From NCBI RefSeq assembly GCF_027474845.2, contig NZ_CP107031.2, positions 496,001 to 560,000 on the forward strand: a stretch of DNA of 64,000 bases, written 5' to 3'. The notes beneath the pieces are model-generated. The model was not told the origin of the DNA. It did no database searches and saw only the letters and a program-made list of their open reading frames with translations. The stretch is from Maribacter aestuarii. Lineage in GTDB: Bacteria > Bacteroidota > Bacteroidia > Flavobacteriales > Flavobacteriaceae. This document shows, piece by piece, positions 1 through 8,856 of the stretch. The position numbers and the translations under genes are program-made. The stretch's first letter is position 1. The number at the start of each line of letters is the position of its first letter.

Positions 1-15
1 TTCTGTTATTAAGCT

Positions 16-1716
16 TTACTCATAGCCCTTCGGCAACTGCCTTACGTGCATTGCCGTTTCAAAAGCGCTGCCCAAGCTTAGCAAATCGGCCTCTCGAAAT
101 TGCTTCCCAATAAAAGTCAAACTAATAGGTTCGCCTGATTTTTTGTATCCCATAGGGACGGTCAGAGCTGGATATTTGGCTACGGCAGCATAGCCGGCGT
201 GGTAATTGTTTATAGAGAGAATGGCATCTAAATTATGCTTGTCCATTGCCGTATCAAAAAACATCCGTCCATTTTTCTCCAACGTTGCTTTTATTTCCTC
301 TAGCTCCCCGGCCGTGGTACTATCTGCTTCAATACCTTCAAAAAGAGCTTGTCCGTAAGGAATTCTGGTCAGGGAATCCGCATTATTGAAAGCAACAGCA
401 TCAGCAATGGATTTAATTTTTACTTTCTCCGGATTGGTATTTGACTCTAAATATACGGGCAAATCGTTCCGCATATCAATATTCAATATGCTCAGAAAAC
501 CATCCATTTTGACTTCGGGAGGTGTAAATTCCACTACTTCTGCACCTAAATCCCGCAACTTTTCTATGGTGGATTTATAAATGGAATCGCTTTCCATCAA
601 GGTACTTAAGGCACCCAAACGCATTTCTGTAAAAGGTTTAGGATGCAACGGTGCGGATAAAATGCCGGGGCCGGCCTCTACGGACTTGGAATCAGATTCA
701 TCCTTCCCCAACATGGCGGATAATAGAACGGCATTGTCTCTTACATTCTTGGTCATTGGCCCCGGTGTGTCCAAAGTACTGGAGATCGGAACGATTCCCG
801 TCCTACTCAACAGACCAATTGTAGGTTTTAAACCTACTACCGAATTTTGGCTACTGGGTGATAAGATAGAGCCCGAAGTTTCCGTACCTACGGCGGCCAC
901 AGCATAATTAGCGGCTACCGACGTTCCACTTCCCGAACTGGAACCTCCTGTTTCAAATACTCTTCTTCCGTAAGGATTCAGTGTCTGCCCGCCATAAGCA
1001 CTATAACCCACTGGGCAACCGCTGCATAGGAAATAGGCCCACTCACTCAAATTGACCTTACCCAAAATAAGCGCACCGTTCTTTTTTAATTGCTTCACTA
1101 TAAATGAATCTTCCACTTCATTATCCATCAAAGCAATACTACCAGCCGTTGTTTTCATTCCCAATGTATTGATGTTGTCCTTTAGCAGAATAGGCATTCC
1201 GTAAATGGGGTGTTGCATTTCTGACACCGTACCCTCCGCTTTTAACTTGTCCAACTTTCGGGCGGCATCCACAACATCTTCGTTAAGGGCAATTATCGTA
1301 TTTAAGGTGGTGGCATTATCCAATTCATATTTATAAATCCTGTAGAGGTAAAACAAGACCAAATCCTCATAACTCAACCTATTTTCCTGTATATGTTCTC
1401 GAATGGTATAGATATCCTGCTCCAGAATCATTGGCTTTAGCGACTCGTAGTCAGCCTCCGTCATTTTAGAAACCTCATCGTAGAGTGGAAGGAAAACATC
1501 GTTTTTATCCAATACCTTGGACTGGACAAGCTTGTACTGCATTCTGCTATTTTCATGGTCCGTATTTGCGGCTACTTCAGCAGAATCGTTGTAAGGTTCC
1601 CAGATACGAACTTGCTCGGGATTGGCCTTAGTTTCTTCCTTACATGAGGAAGTTACAATCAGAAAGCAAACTAGGATTGAGGATATCAGTAAAGGAGATA
1701 ATAATGATTTTGACAT
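16..1716 (-). CDS. Amidase-signature family lipoprotein
   Basis: A 566-residue secreted amidase that should hydrolyse an amide bond; the substrate cannot be read from sequence. The N-terminus is a lipoprotein signal (hydrophobic stretch to about residue 22, then a VTSSC lipobox with Cys25), so it is probably anchored in a membrane facing the periplasm. The amidase-signature Ser-cisSer-Lys triad is visible: Lys179 in PILLKDN, Ser259 in the GGSSSGS motif and Ser283 in GTETSGSI, with the usual 24-residue spacing between the serines. Length fits the longer secreted members of the family, which resemble glutamyl-tRNA amidotransferase subunit A but stand alone. No gatC or gatB is adjacent, arguing against a GatA role. 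It is the last gene of a minus-strand group, 64 bases after the DUF2911 gene. Confidence 0.9.
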   Translation of the reverse strand: MSKSLLSPLLISSILVCFLIVTSSCKEETKANPEQVRIWEPYNDSAEVAANTDHENSRMQYKLVQSKVLDKNDVFLPLYDEVSKMTEADYESLKPMILEQDIYTIREHIQENRLSYEDLVLFYLYRIYKYELDNATTLNTIIALNEDVVDAARKLDKLKAEGTVSEMQHPIYGMPILLKDNINTLGMKTTAGSIALMDNEVEDSFIVKQLKKNGALILGKVNLSEWAYFLCSGCPVGYSAYGGQTLNPYGRRVFETGGSSSGSGTSVAANYAVAAVGTETSGSILSPSSQNSVVGLKPTIGLLSRTGIVPISSTLDTPGPMTKNVRDNAVLLSAMLGKDESDSKSVEAGPGILSAPLHPKPFTEMRLGALSTLMESDSIYKSTIEKLRDLGAEVVEFTPPEVKMDGFLSILNIDMRNDLPVYLESNTNPEKVKIKSIADAVAFNNADSLTRIPYGQALFEGIEADSTTAGELEEIKATLEKNGRMFFDTAMDKHNLDAILSINNYHAGYAAVAKYPALTVPMGYKKSGEPISLTFIGKQFREADLLSLGSAFETAMHVRQLPKGYE

Positions 1717-1780
1717 TTTAAAAAGGGTTAGTACTGGGAAGTCTAAATATAAGATTTCTATGCCTCGTTTAAAATCGCAG

Positions 1781-2659
1781 CTATTTATTTTTTACAAGTT
1801 CTTTCCACCTTCGAATATTCTTCTGGTTCATACGAACAAATTCATCCTTTCCTTCTTTATCGGCCAAGTTTAGAGAAGTTTGCGCCGATTGAATGGCAGA
1901 GGCGTAGTCTTTAAGCTCACCTTCCACTAAAGATTTCACCCTATAAAAATAATAGGTGTCCCCACCCAATGCGATGGCCTTGTTTAAATACGTCAATGCC
2001 TCCGTATACTTGATGCCCTGTTCTTGATAATATCGGGCAATCTCATAATAGGTTTGAGCCGTTGGATTGTTTTTAAGTTTATCCTGTATTTGCCGTTCCA
2101 TGACCTCACGCGTATTGATTTTTATAGGCACTTCTATTTTTGTACGTGCCCAATGCCAAATCATGGTTACGGCATCGTGAGACAACGCATCGAACGATAT
2201 CAAAAAATTCTCCTGAAAATCAAGCGTTTTAATAGGTTTTGCTTTTATGCGTAATGCATCCTCTTCTGGGTTGTAAGCTGTCCGTCCGTCGCCCCAATGC
2301 GAAATATTCGTATGAAATACTATTTCCCATGTATCGGCCTCCGGAAAAGCATATAATGCATAAGTACCTTTAGGGAGAATATTATTCAGAATTTCTATAT
2401 CGGAATCAAATGTAATTTTAGTAGACTCGTTGGCACCTACCCGCCATATGCGTCCGTATGGCACTAATCCAGGCTGACCATCGGGTCTATTTCCAAAAAT
2501 AGTCCTACCCTTGGTCGCAGGTCTGGAATATTCTACTATAATTTTGGAAAGGCCTACTTCTTGTTCCAATCGAGAAAACGGACTCGCTTTGGGATGCTCG
2601 ATTTGAGACCAAGCTATTGCGGCTAAGAACATGGCGACATATAGGGAAGCGAATTTCAC
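1781..2659 (-). CDS. DUF2911 domain-containing secreted protein with TPR-like C-terminus
   Basis: A 292-residue protein of the DUF2911 family, common in Bacteroidota and of unknown function. A short signal peptide is followed by the family hallmarks: the SRPATKGRTIFG stretch, GRIWRVGANEST, and a segment with ALYAFP and HWGDG. Residues about 195-290 are helical with tetratricopeptide-like spacing (YYEIARYYQEQG, ALTYLNKAIALGG), suggesting a protein-protein interaction module. It starts two bases after the ftsY stop, so the two are probably co-transcribed. That closeness is positional only; no functional link to signal recognition is implied. Confidence 0.85.
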   Translation of the reverse strand: MKFASLYVAMFLAAIAWSQIEHPKASPFSRLEQEVGLSKIIVEYSRPATKGRTIFGNRPDGQPGLVPYGRIWRVGANESTKITFDSDIEILNNILPKGTYALYAFPEADTWEIVFHTNISHWGDGRTAYNPEEDALRIKAKPIKTLDFQENFLISFDALSHDAVTMIWHWARTKIEVPIKINTREVMERQIQDKLKNNPTAQTYYEIARYYQEQGIKYTEALTYLNKAIALGGDTYYFYRVKSLVEGELKDYASAIQSAQTSLNLADKEGKDEFVRMNQKNIRRWKELVKNK

Positions 2660-2661
2660 CT

Positions 2662-3618
2662 TTAGACTTTGAAGAACGAGTCTACGAACTCATATTTATT
2701 AAAAACCTGTAAATCTTCAATGCCTTCCCCCACTCCAATATATTTTACGGGAATCTGAAACTGATCCGATATACCTATGACCACACCCCCTTTTGCAGTA
2801 CCATCTAATTTAGTAACTGCAAGTGCCGTTACTTCTGTAGCTTTAGTAAATTGTTTGGCCTGTTCAAAGGCATTCTGGCCTGTGGATCCATCCAAAACCA
2901 ATAAGACTTCATGTGGCGTACCTTTAACCACCTTTTGCATAACACGTTTAACCTTGGTTAGTTCGTTCATCAAATTTACCTTGTTGTGAAGTCGACCTGC
3001 AGTGTCAATAATAACAACATCAGCATCTTGGGTAACTGCCGAGCTCAAAGTATCAAAAGCAACGGAGGCGGGATCACTTCCCATCTGCTGCTTTACAATG
3101 GGTACACCCACCCTATCTGCCCATACTTGTAGCTGGTCTATTGCCGCGGCCCTAAAGGTATCCGCAGCACCCAAGACCACTTTATATCCCTGTTTTTTAA
3201 GCTGATACGCTAGCTTACCAATAGTAGTGGTTTTACCTACACCATTGACACCAACCACCATGATGACGTAGGGCTTTGTACCTGTTGGGATTTTAATTTC
3301 GGTAGCCTCTCCACTATGTGTTTCCGAAAGTAGTCCGGCTATTTCTTCCCTTAGAATTTCATTGAGCTCATCGGTGCCCATATATTTGTCCTTGGCGACA
3401 CGTGCCTCTATCCTATCTATAATTTTTAAAGTGGTATCCACGCCAACATCCGAGGAAACAAGAACCTCCTCAAGGTTATCCAAGACATCATCATCTACTT
3501 TAGACTTGCCTGCTACCGCCTTGCCAAGCTTGGAAAAAAATGTGGTTTTTGTCTTTTCCAGACCTTTGTCCAAGGTCTCTTTCTTTTTGGAAGAAAAAAT
3601 ATTTTTAAATAAACTCAT
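2662..3618 (-). CDS. ftsY: Signal recognition particle receptor FtsY
   Basis: SRP receptor GTPase, which docks ribosome-nascent-chain-SRP complexes at the inner membrane for co-translational insertion. The 318-residue protein has a short basic N-terminus instead of the long acidic A domain of enterobacteria, as is usual in Bacteroidota, then the four-helix N domain and the G domain. Visible motifs are the P-loop GVNGVGKTTT, the DTFRAAA segment, DTAGR, TKLDG for guanine recognition, and the GVGEGIEDL closing motif. It follows rpmB-rpmG-DUF4295 on the same strand, a conserved Bacteroidota order, but a hairpin terminator lies in the gap, so it may have its own promoter or depend on readthrough. 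Confidence 0.97.
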   Translation of the reverse strand: MSLFKNIFSSKKKETLDKGLEKTKTTFFSKLGKAVAGKSKVDDDVLDNLEEVLVSSDVGVDTTLKIIDRIEARVAKDKYMGTDELNEILREEIAGLLSETHSGEATEIKIPTGTKPYVIMVVGVNGVGKTTTIGKLAYQLKKQGYKVVLGAADTFRAAAIDQLQVWADRVGVPIVKQQMGSDPASVAFDTLSSAVTQDADVVIIDTAGRLHNKVNLMNELTKVKRVMQKVVKGTPHEVLLVLDGSTGQNAFEQAKQFTKATEVTALAVTKLDGTAKGGVVIGISDQFQIPVKYIGVGEGIEDLQVFNKYEFVDSFFKV

Positions 3619-3653
3619 CGTTTTATCAATAGTTCACCAAATATAAAAATTAA

Positions 3654-3682
3654 AAAGCCCCTTTCGTAAAGAAAGAGGCTTT
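3654..3682 (-). terminator. Rho-independent terminator after the ribosomal protein genes
   Basis: Inverted repeat with arms AAAGCC-C-CTTTC and GAAAG-A-GGCTTT around a GTAAA loop, with one mismatch. On the minus strand the second arm runs into a T-rich tract, the expected polarity for ending the rpmB-rpmG-DUF4295 transcript just before ftsY. Confidence 0.7.
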
Positions 3683-3704
3683 ATACTAATACTTCAACGT
3701 ATTA

Positions 3705-3857
3705 TTATTTTTTATCCAACCATTCGTTGACCATTTCTGGTGGCATAACCGATTCCACAAAAACATAGGCACCACTTTTAGGTGACTTAACCATTTTAAT
3801 GGCCTTTGTTAATCTCTTAGAACTTGTCTGTAAACTTGCTACCGTCTTCTTTGCCAT
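3705..3857 (-). CDS. DUF4295 family small ribosomal protein (bL38-type)
   Basis: A 50-residue basic protein starting MAKKTVASLQ and ending NEWLDKK, rich in Lys and Ser. It matches the DUF4295 family, which is restricted to Bacteroidota and always sits beside the L33 and L28 genes, as here. From memory, structural work on the Flavobacterium johnsoniae ribosome identified this family as a ribosomal protein named bL38. The ATG is 37 bases after the L33 stop, and the stop is followed by the terminator at 3654-3682. No alternative start is available. Confidence 0.9.
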   Translation of the reverse strand: MAKKTVASLQTSSKRLTKAIKMVKSPKSGAYVFVESVMPPEMVNEWLDKK

Positions 3858-3894
3858 GACCTAATATTTTATAATTCCCACAAATGTGGAGGTA

Positions 3895-4077
3895 CTATTT
3901 TATTTCTTTATGAACCGTCATTCTCTTTAGAATTGGATTAAATTTCTTTATTTCCAACCTTTCAGGTGTGTTCTTCTTGTTTTTTGTAGTAATGTATCTG
4001 GAAGTTCCAGGTTGCCCGGACTCTTTATGCTCCGTGCATTCTAATATTACTTGAATTCTATTGCCTTTCTTTGCCAT
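3895..4077 (-). CDS. rpmG: 50S ribosomal protein L33
   Basis: Large-subunit protein bL33, 60 residues, beginning [10 protein letters not shown] with the family pattern [27 protein letters not shown] and a FNPILKRMT end. Only one cysteine (Cys14) is present, so this is the zinc-independent form lacking the CxxC pairs. It lies 20 bases after rpmB and before the DUF4295 gene, all on the minus strand, and is almost certainly co-transcribed with them. Confidence 0.97.
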   Translation of the reverse strand: MAKKGNRIQVILECTEHKESGQPGTSRYITTKNKKNTPERLEIKKFNPILKRMTVHKEIK

Positions 4078-4097
4078 TGTAACCTATTTTTTCCAGA

Positions 4098-4334
4098 TTA
4101 TTTTACCAATCCTTTAGCCCTCGCTTCTTTCAACACGGCCGAAATTCCTTTTTTGTTAATACTTTTTAGAGCCCTAGCAGAAACCTTTAAGGTAACCCAA
4201 CGATCCTCTTCAGGAATGTAAAAACGTTTTTTGGAAAGATTTACATCAAATCTTCTTCTTGTCTTGTTAATGGAGAACGATACATTGTTCCCAAACATGG
4301 CTCTCTTTCCAGTAATTTCACAGACTTTAGACAT
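4098..4334 (-). CDS. rpmB: 50S ribosomal protein L28
   Basis: Large-subunit protein bL28, 78 residues, beginning MSKVCEITGK with the conserved N-terminal pattern up to NNVSFS, then TRRRFDVNL and the WVTLKVSARALKSI segment. Length is typical. It is the first gene of the minus-strand ribosomal cluster, 69 bases downstream of cinA. Confidence 0.97.
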   Translation of the reverse strand: MSKVCEITGKRAMFGNNVSFSINKTRRRFDVNLSKKRFYIPEEDRWVTLKVSARALKSINKKGISAVLKEARAKGLVK

Positions 4335-4403
4335 TGTGTCGAATTTTTCTTTTAAACAGGGTGCAAATTTATATCATTTTTGTCTTACCGACAACATTCT
4401 ACT

Positions 4404-5651
4404 TCACATTTTTAAAATTTCTTTTTGAAGTAGCTCAAACGCCTTGTTTACCGACTTTTGAACAATTCTTTCCCTATGATTTCCCATACTATATCTTTCG
4501 GCAAAAACTCCTTTGGGAGAGGCAATCCCGATAAAAACCGTACCCACATCCGCATCCGAATCGCCTTTTGTTGGTCCAGCATTTCCTGTGGTTGCGATGG
4601 CAAAATCAGTTTTCAATAGTTTTTTGACCCCTACGGCCATCTCCATGGCTACTTCCTTACTTACCACGGAATATTTCTCTACGGAGCCCTTGGAAACCTT
4701 CAATACATCTAATTTGACCTGGGTTGCATAGCTAACTATACTACCTTTAAAATAGGAAGATGCTCCCGGTATGGCCGTAATACGTTCCGCTATTTTACCT
4801 CCGGTAAAACTCTCTGCCGTGGCCAAGGTCAAATGCTTTTTTGTAAGCAACTTGGCAATTACCTCTTCTATAGTTTCCTCGTCTTCAGTACCGAACAAGA
4901 TATCCCCTATCAAGGGCACCAGTTTTTGGGATTCTACCTCTATCGCCATTGCCAATTTGTCGTAATCCGTTCCTTTTGCCGTTAATCGTAAACGAACCCT
5001 ACCAAGATTGGGCAAATAAGCAAGCCTTACGAAACTCGGAAGGGCTTCTTCCCATTTTTCTATTTTTTGCGCTATAGCACTTTCACCTAAACCGTAGGTT
5101 ACGAGCGTTTTGTGTATGATGTAAGGTCGCTCGTAAAACTCCATAAGCTTAGGTACGACCTCTTTAATCAATAGATTTTTCATCTCAAAAGGCACGCCAG
5201 GCATAGAAATAAAGGTGGTATCTTCTTCGTGAATCCACATCCCTGGGGCAGTACCATGAGCATTGTGTAGCACTATTGACTTACTGGGAACAAAAGCCTG
5301 CTTTCTATTAAGGTCAGAAATTGGTGTAGAAATATACTTGGCAAAAAGAAACTCTATATGCGCCAATACTTCTGTATTCTCAACGAGTTCATCATTGAAA
5401 AACTCACAAAACGTATGTTTGGTAATATCGTCTTTCGTAGGTCCCAATCCTCCAGTAACCAGCACGATGTCTACTCTGGATTTGGCCTCTGCCAAAGCTT
5501 TTAGGATATGCTCACGTTCATCCTGTACAGAGGTTATCTGATAGACGGATATGCCTATCTTATTAAGTTCTTTGGCAATAAATGCGGAGTTTGTATCTAC
5601 GATTTGACCAATGAGAATCTCATCGCCGATAGTAATGATTTCTGCGAGCAT
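4404..5651 (-). CDS. cinA: CinA family protein (nicotinamide-nucleotide amidohydrolase / ADP-ribose pyrophosphatase type)
   Basis: Full-length 415-residue CinA. The N-terminal half is the molybdopterin-binding-like fold ([31 protein letters not shown]), linked in the family to ADP-ribose pyrophosphatase activity. The C-terminal half, about residues 255-412, is the PncC-type deamidase with [22 protein letters not shown] and [10 protein letters not shown]. Together the family recycles pyridine nucleotides damaged or released in NAD turnover. The usual TAESCTGG has Phe in place of Cys. Its ATG overlaps the stop codon of the Hpt gene by one base, implying translational coupling in an exonuclease-FAH-Hpt-cinA operon. 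Confidence 0.95.
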   Translation of the reverse strand: MLAEIITIGDEILIGQIVDTNSAFIAKELNKIGISVYQITSVQDEREHILKALAEAKSRVDIVLVTGGLGPTKDDITKHTFCEFFNDELVENTEVLAHIEFLFAKYISTPISDLNRKQAFVPSKSIVLHNAHGTAPGMWIHEEDTTFISMPGVPFEMKNLLIKEVVPKLMEFYERPYIIHKTLVTYGLGESAIAQKIEKWEEALPSFVRLAYLPNLGRVRLRLTAKGTDYDKLAMAIEVESQKLVPLIGDILFGTEDEETIEEVIAKLLTKKHLTLATAESFTGGKIAERITAIPGASSYFKGSIVSYATQVKLDVLKVSKGSVEKYSVVSKEVAMEMAVGVKKLLKTDFAIATTGNAGPTKGDSDADVGTVFIGIASPKGVFAERYSMGNHRERIVQKSVNKAFELLQKEILKM

Positions 5652-5988
5652 TACAAGTTAAAATCGGTTTTGAGTTCCCCTACTACTTGATGAATGTCCG
5701 CTTTGAGCGCTGGGAAAATCCTTTCGATATCGGCCATATTAGCCTCACTCTTGCCTAAAGTTTCTATTTCCAAAGCAGCGGCACGTGTTTGCTCCATACC
5801 CAATAAATCTACATTGGGTTTGATCTTATGTGCCAATTTATAAACTTGGTCGTAGTTTTTCTCCTGCAGGGCAATTTCCAATGCTTCCAAATCTTCAGGC
5901 ACTTCTTCCAAAAAACGGATATGACCGAATTTATAAAATCCTGATCCCCTTCCGCCATCTCATTAATTTTATCCAGACTATAAATCAT
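5651..5988 (-). CDS. Hpt (histidine phosphotransfer) domain protein, apparently frameshifted
   Basis: Phosphorelay Hpt protein; the likely phospho-accepting His lies in [12 protein letters not shown], followed by a four-helix-bundle-like remainder. The natural start is the ATG at 5986-5988, which overlaps the stop of the upstream FAH gene by one base and encodes [18 protein letters not shown], a typical family beginning. That frame runs into the A6 run at 5910-5915 (T6 in the mRNA) and continues in the wrong frame. Adding one T restores VFLEEVPED and an intact 112-residue protein. As given, only the last 86 residues are open, from a TTG at 5911. Sequencing error, true mutation or -1 slippage on the U6 tract could each explain it. 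The protein likely serves hybrid histidine kinases encoded elsewhere. Confidence 0.75.
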
Positions 5989-6599
5989 TATTTGATATTT
6001 AAAGAAAAAAGTTCCTCGCCCTCCAGCGTCCCCGAAAGGTAATCATTTGCACTTACTTTGCCAACTCCCGCCGGCGTACCCGTAAATATAATATCTCCTT
6101 TTTTAAGCATAAAGAATGTGGAGACATAAGCTATTATTTCATCTATTTTCCACAGCATAAAACTGGTATTTCCGTCCTGCACGACCTCATTGTTTTTTAG
6201 TAATTTAAAATTCAAATTGTTAAGGTCCTCAAATTTGGATTTAGGCAACCATTTTCCAATTACCGCAGCACCATCAAACCCTTTGGCCTTTTCCCATGGC
6301 AATCCTTTTTCCTTTAGCTGAGATTGTAAATCCCTAGCGGTAAAATCGATACCAAGACCTATTTCGTCATAATATGTCGGTGCGAATTTTTCACTGATGT
6401 GCTTCCCTACCCTCTTTATCTTTACAAGGACCTCAACTTCGTAGTGAATATCCTTGGAAAAATCTGGAATATAAAAATCCTGTTCTTTTGGTAAAACTGC
6501 AGAATCCGGTTTAATAAAGACTACCGGTTCGGCCGGCCGCTCGTTTTGAAGTTCTTTGATATGTTCGGCATAGTTTCTGCCAATACAGATAATTTTCAT
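5988..6599 (-). CDS. Fumarylacetoacetate hydrolase (FAH) family protein
   Basis: A 203-residue single-domain FAH-fold enzyme starting MKIICIGRNYAEH, a common signature of the family. The metal-binding and catalytic region is visible as HYEVEVLVKI (metal-liganding Glu residues), then GLGIDFTARDLQ, and near the C-terminus FTGTPAGVGKV. Members include acylpyruvases, oxaloacetate decarboxylases and fumarylpyruvate hydrolases acting on C-C bonds of small beta-diketo acids; the exact substrate cannot be assigned. It follows the exonuclease gene by 14 bases and overlaps the Hpt gene start by one base. Confidence 0.92.
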   Translation of the reverse strand: MKIICIGRNYAEHIKELQNERPAEPVVFIKPDSAVLPKEQDFYIPDFSKDIHYEVEVLVKIKRVGKHISEKFAPTYYDEIGLGIDFTARDLQSQLKEKGLPWEKAKGFDGAAVIGKWLPKSKFEDLNNLNFKLLKNNEVVQDGNTSFMLWKIDEIIAYVSTFFMLKKGDIIFTGTPAGVGKVSANDYLSGTLEGEELFSLNIK

Positions 6600-6613
6600 C
6601 TTGTTCCTATAAT

Positions 6614-7390
6614 CTAGCTAAGCTTGTTATTGAGTTTACTCAACTTAATTTGGGTCAATATTTTTTTGGTGTACAGGGGAAAATCGGCATTTAAAATCCA
6701 ACCAAAGTAACCAGGTTCCTGCTCCAGCACATCATGAACCTTTTTGCCTTTATGCTTACCAAAAGAGAAAATCTCTTCCCCTTCTTTGTTCAAGGCAATA
6801 AAACCCGCAAAATCAACGGATTGCTTTCTTCTGGAAAATTCAGAAAGCTTCCTAATATTATTTTCCAGTTCCGGATAACGATCTAATTGTGAAAGAAGTA
6901 CTTCGTATGTGGCGTTGGTATCGGCCTTGGCACTGTGGGCATCGGTCAAATCCTTATCGCAATAAAATTTATAGGCCGCTTCCAGAGTCCGTTTCTCCAT
7001 TTTATGGAAAATTGTCTGCACATCAACCGAAACGGTGTTTTTCATATCAAAATCTATGTCCGATCGCAAAAGCTCCTCGGCCAATAATGGAATATCAAAA
7101 CGGTCCGAATTAAATCCGCCCAAGTCACTATCCTTTATCATCGAATAAATTTCCTTTGATAGCTCCTTAAAAGTAGGTTCATTGGCCACCTTTTCGTTAC
7201 TGATACCGTGAATGGCGATTACCTCATCAGGGATGGTCATTTCCGGATTCACCAACCATGTTTTACTTTCTTTATTCCCGTTGGGGAAAATCTTTAAAAT
7301 TGATATTTCTACAATACGGTCCTTTGCCACATTGGTTCCTGTGGTCTCCAGGTCAAAAAAACAAATAGGACGGGTAAGTTTTAACTCCAT
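6614..7390 (-). CDS. 3'-5' exonuclease, DnaQ/DEDD type
   Basis: A 258-residue exonuclease of the DnaQ-like superfamily. The N-terminal half shows ExoI (FFDLETTGTN, catalytic Asp and Glu), ExoII around GGFNSDRFDIPLL, and ExoIII in DAHSAKADTNATYEVL, giving DEDDh-type catalytic residues. The C-terminal segment after about residue 190 contains FSFGKHKGKKV and PGYFGWILNADFP, an appended domain often found on Bacteroidota DnaQ-like proteins. I chose the ATG at 7390 (MELKLTRP) because the upstream extension relies on TTG and adds only six residues. Whether it proofreads for a polymerase or acts alone is not evident. Confidence 0.92.
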   Translation of the reverse strand: MELKLTRPICFFDLETTGTNVAKDRIVEISILKIFPNGNKESKTWLVNPEMTIPDEVIAIHGISNEKVANEPTFKELSKEIYSMIKDSDLGGFNSDRFDIPLLAEELLRSDIDFDMKNTVSVDVQTIFHKMEKRTLEAAYKFYCDKDLTDAHSAKADTNATYEVLLSQLDRYPELENNIRKLSEFSRRKQSVDFAGFIALNKEGEEIFSFGKHKGKKVHDVLEQEPGYFGWILNADFPLYTKKILTQIKLSKLNNKLS

Positions 7391-7501
7391 TTTTGGGACT
7401 TTTAGCAAAGATAGGATTTCAATAAATTATGGAAGATGAATTACAGCAATATAATAGAGATTCCCTAAAAAACACAGCTGGTCCATTTTAGCCGAACGAA
7501 G

Positions 7502-8747
7502 TTAGAGTCTATTATTGATGATGTTGTTGAAGGCGGATCCAAAAGTGTAACTCAACCCGACCCTAAAGCCAAGTTCAAAATCCGTCGCGATTTGTTTTTG
7601 CTGTAAAAGCACGTCCTCAATAGAGGCGTCTCCCGCCGGTAGGTTAATTTGATCCCTGATAACCTCAAAATTTCCAGAAAACGTTACGGCTAAACCTTTA
7701 AAGATGCGTACCGATAGACGGCCGAAAAGTTGAATCCTATTCTTATTGAAATCCTCTAGAAAAGTTGAGCCCCTAAGTCTGGTATAGATATTACCCCAAG
7801 GCTGCCTGTAACGCAATTGGATATCCAAGGAGTGATTGAAAATACCTTCACTATCCTTACCCAGAATTGTGGTATCTATATAATCGTTATAAAAGTAACC
7901 GATACGATAGGCAAAAACGATTTCACGTTGTAAAACCTCACGGTACGGGAAAATATTGTATTCCAAGGCAGGACTTATTGAGGTAGAAAAATCAAGGTTC
8001 GTAAAGGTATTGTGCCTTGCCTGAGCGAAAATCCCCGTTGACCAATGATCACTTAGACTACGCACAATACTACCTTCAGCAGAGTAACGGAGTCTTTCAC
8101 TTTTAAACGTTTCATTGTTTTGCTCAAAACGACTGGTAGCTTGGTTCAGTTCCAAATCAGCCCGAATCCGCCATTTTTCAGTTACCCTATCACTTTCGAA
8201 ACCTACCTCATACTCAAATCTGTTTCTGCTGGATTCCTTGGATAAATCCGCCTCACCATAAATTTCGAAAATCCAATTATTCCAAGGATCCTCAAAATTA
8301 ATCTCTTGAATATCTCCAGTGCCATCTTGATTAATGGTGTAACTAATATCCTCTGCCAGCTCTGACTCCAAAATATATTTTAAAAGGCCAGACTTTATCT
8401 TAACGACCAGCCCCTTTCTGACTTCATCCGAAGTCATTGTTGGCGTAGTTTCATAGGAAAGTTTTCCAAGGATACCTTCGTAGTCTTTTGCACCTTTAAA
8501 ATCCAAAAGATATGTACGCCCCCCGCTACCGTTGGCTACATCATAAATAAAAAGTTGAACATTGGCAAGTGATTGGTCCCTTACATGATTAACAAAAGGA
8601 ATGTTTTGTCGTATGTAGCTTTTCTCACAGTTACAATCCAAAAAAGTTTTACCGGTTCCTTCTTTTCTTCTTGTGCCGAAAGTAGGGTTGTAAAAAAATT
8701 AAAATTAAAAACCAATGTTTTGGTTTGAGAGAAAGCATTTTGGTCAT
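7502..8747 (-). CDS. Outer-membrane beta-barrel protein, frameshifted near the N-terminus
   Basis: The long open part (379 codons, 7502-8641) has no start of its own: it begins DCNCEKSYIRQNIPFVNHVRD and continues into alternating amphipathic strands ending in LSYTFG, typical of an outer-membrane barrel. Upstream, the coding signal continues in other frames. LSAQEEKKEPVKLF lies one frame away and joins if one T is added to the six-A run at 8640-8645. A good signal peptide (MTKMLSLKPKHWFLILIF from the ATG at 8747) joins if one T is added to the seven-A run at 8692-8698. With both corrections the protein is 415 residues. Function is unknown. It is downstream of the E2 gene on the same strand. 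Confidence 0.75.
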
Positions 8748-8856
8748 GCAGAGTGTAGCTAAAAATTACAAAAGCATTAAATATACTGCTATGCAAAATA
8801 TTTCACTAATGAAATTAATGTTAATCCTAACTAATAAGGACAAGTTAGAAGAGCGA

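Noticed and set aside
1622..1873. Plus-strand 83-codon frame across the amidase/DUF2911 gap
   Set aside because: It overlaps the starts and ends of two solid minus-strand genes and has no recognisable product.
5910..8698. Programmed -1 frameshifting as the main explanation for broken Hpt and barrel genes
   Set aside because: Both sites read T6-GG in the coding strand, which is attractive, but no stimulatory hairpin is evident, a second break occurs in the same barrel gene, and all defects are one base short in homopolymers. Consensus error is simpler; the question is kept open in the findings.
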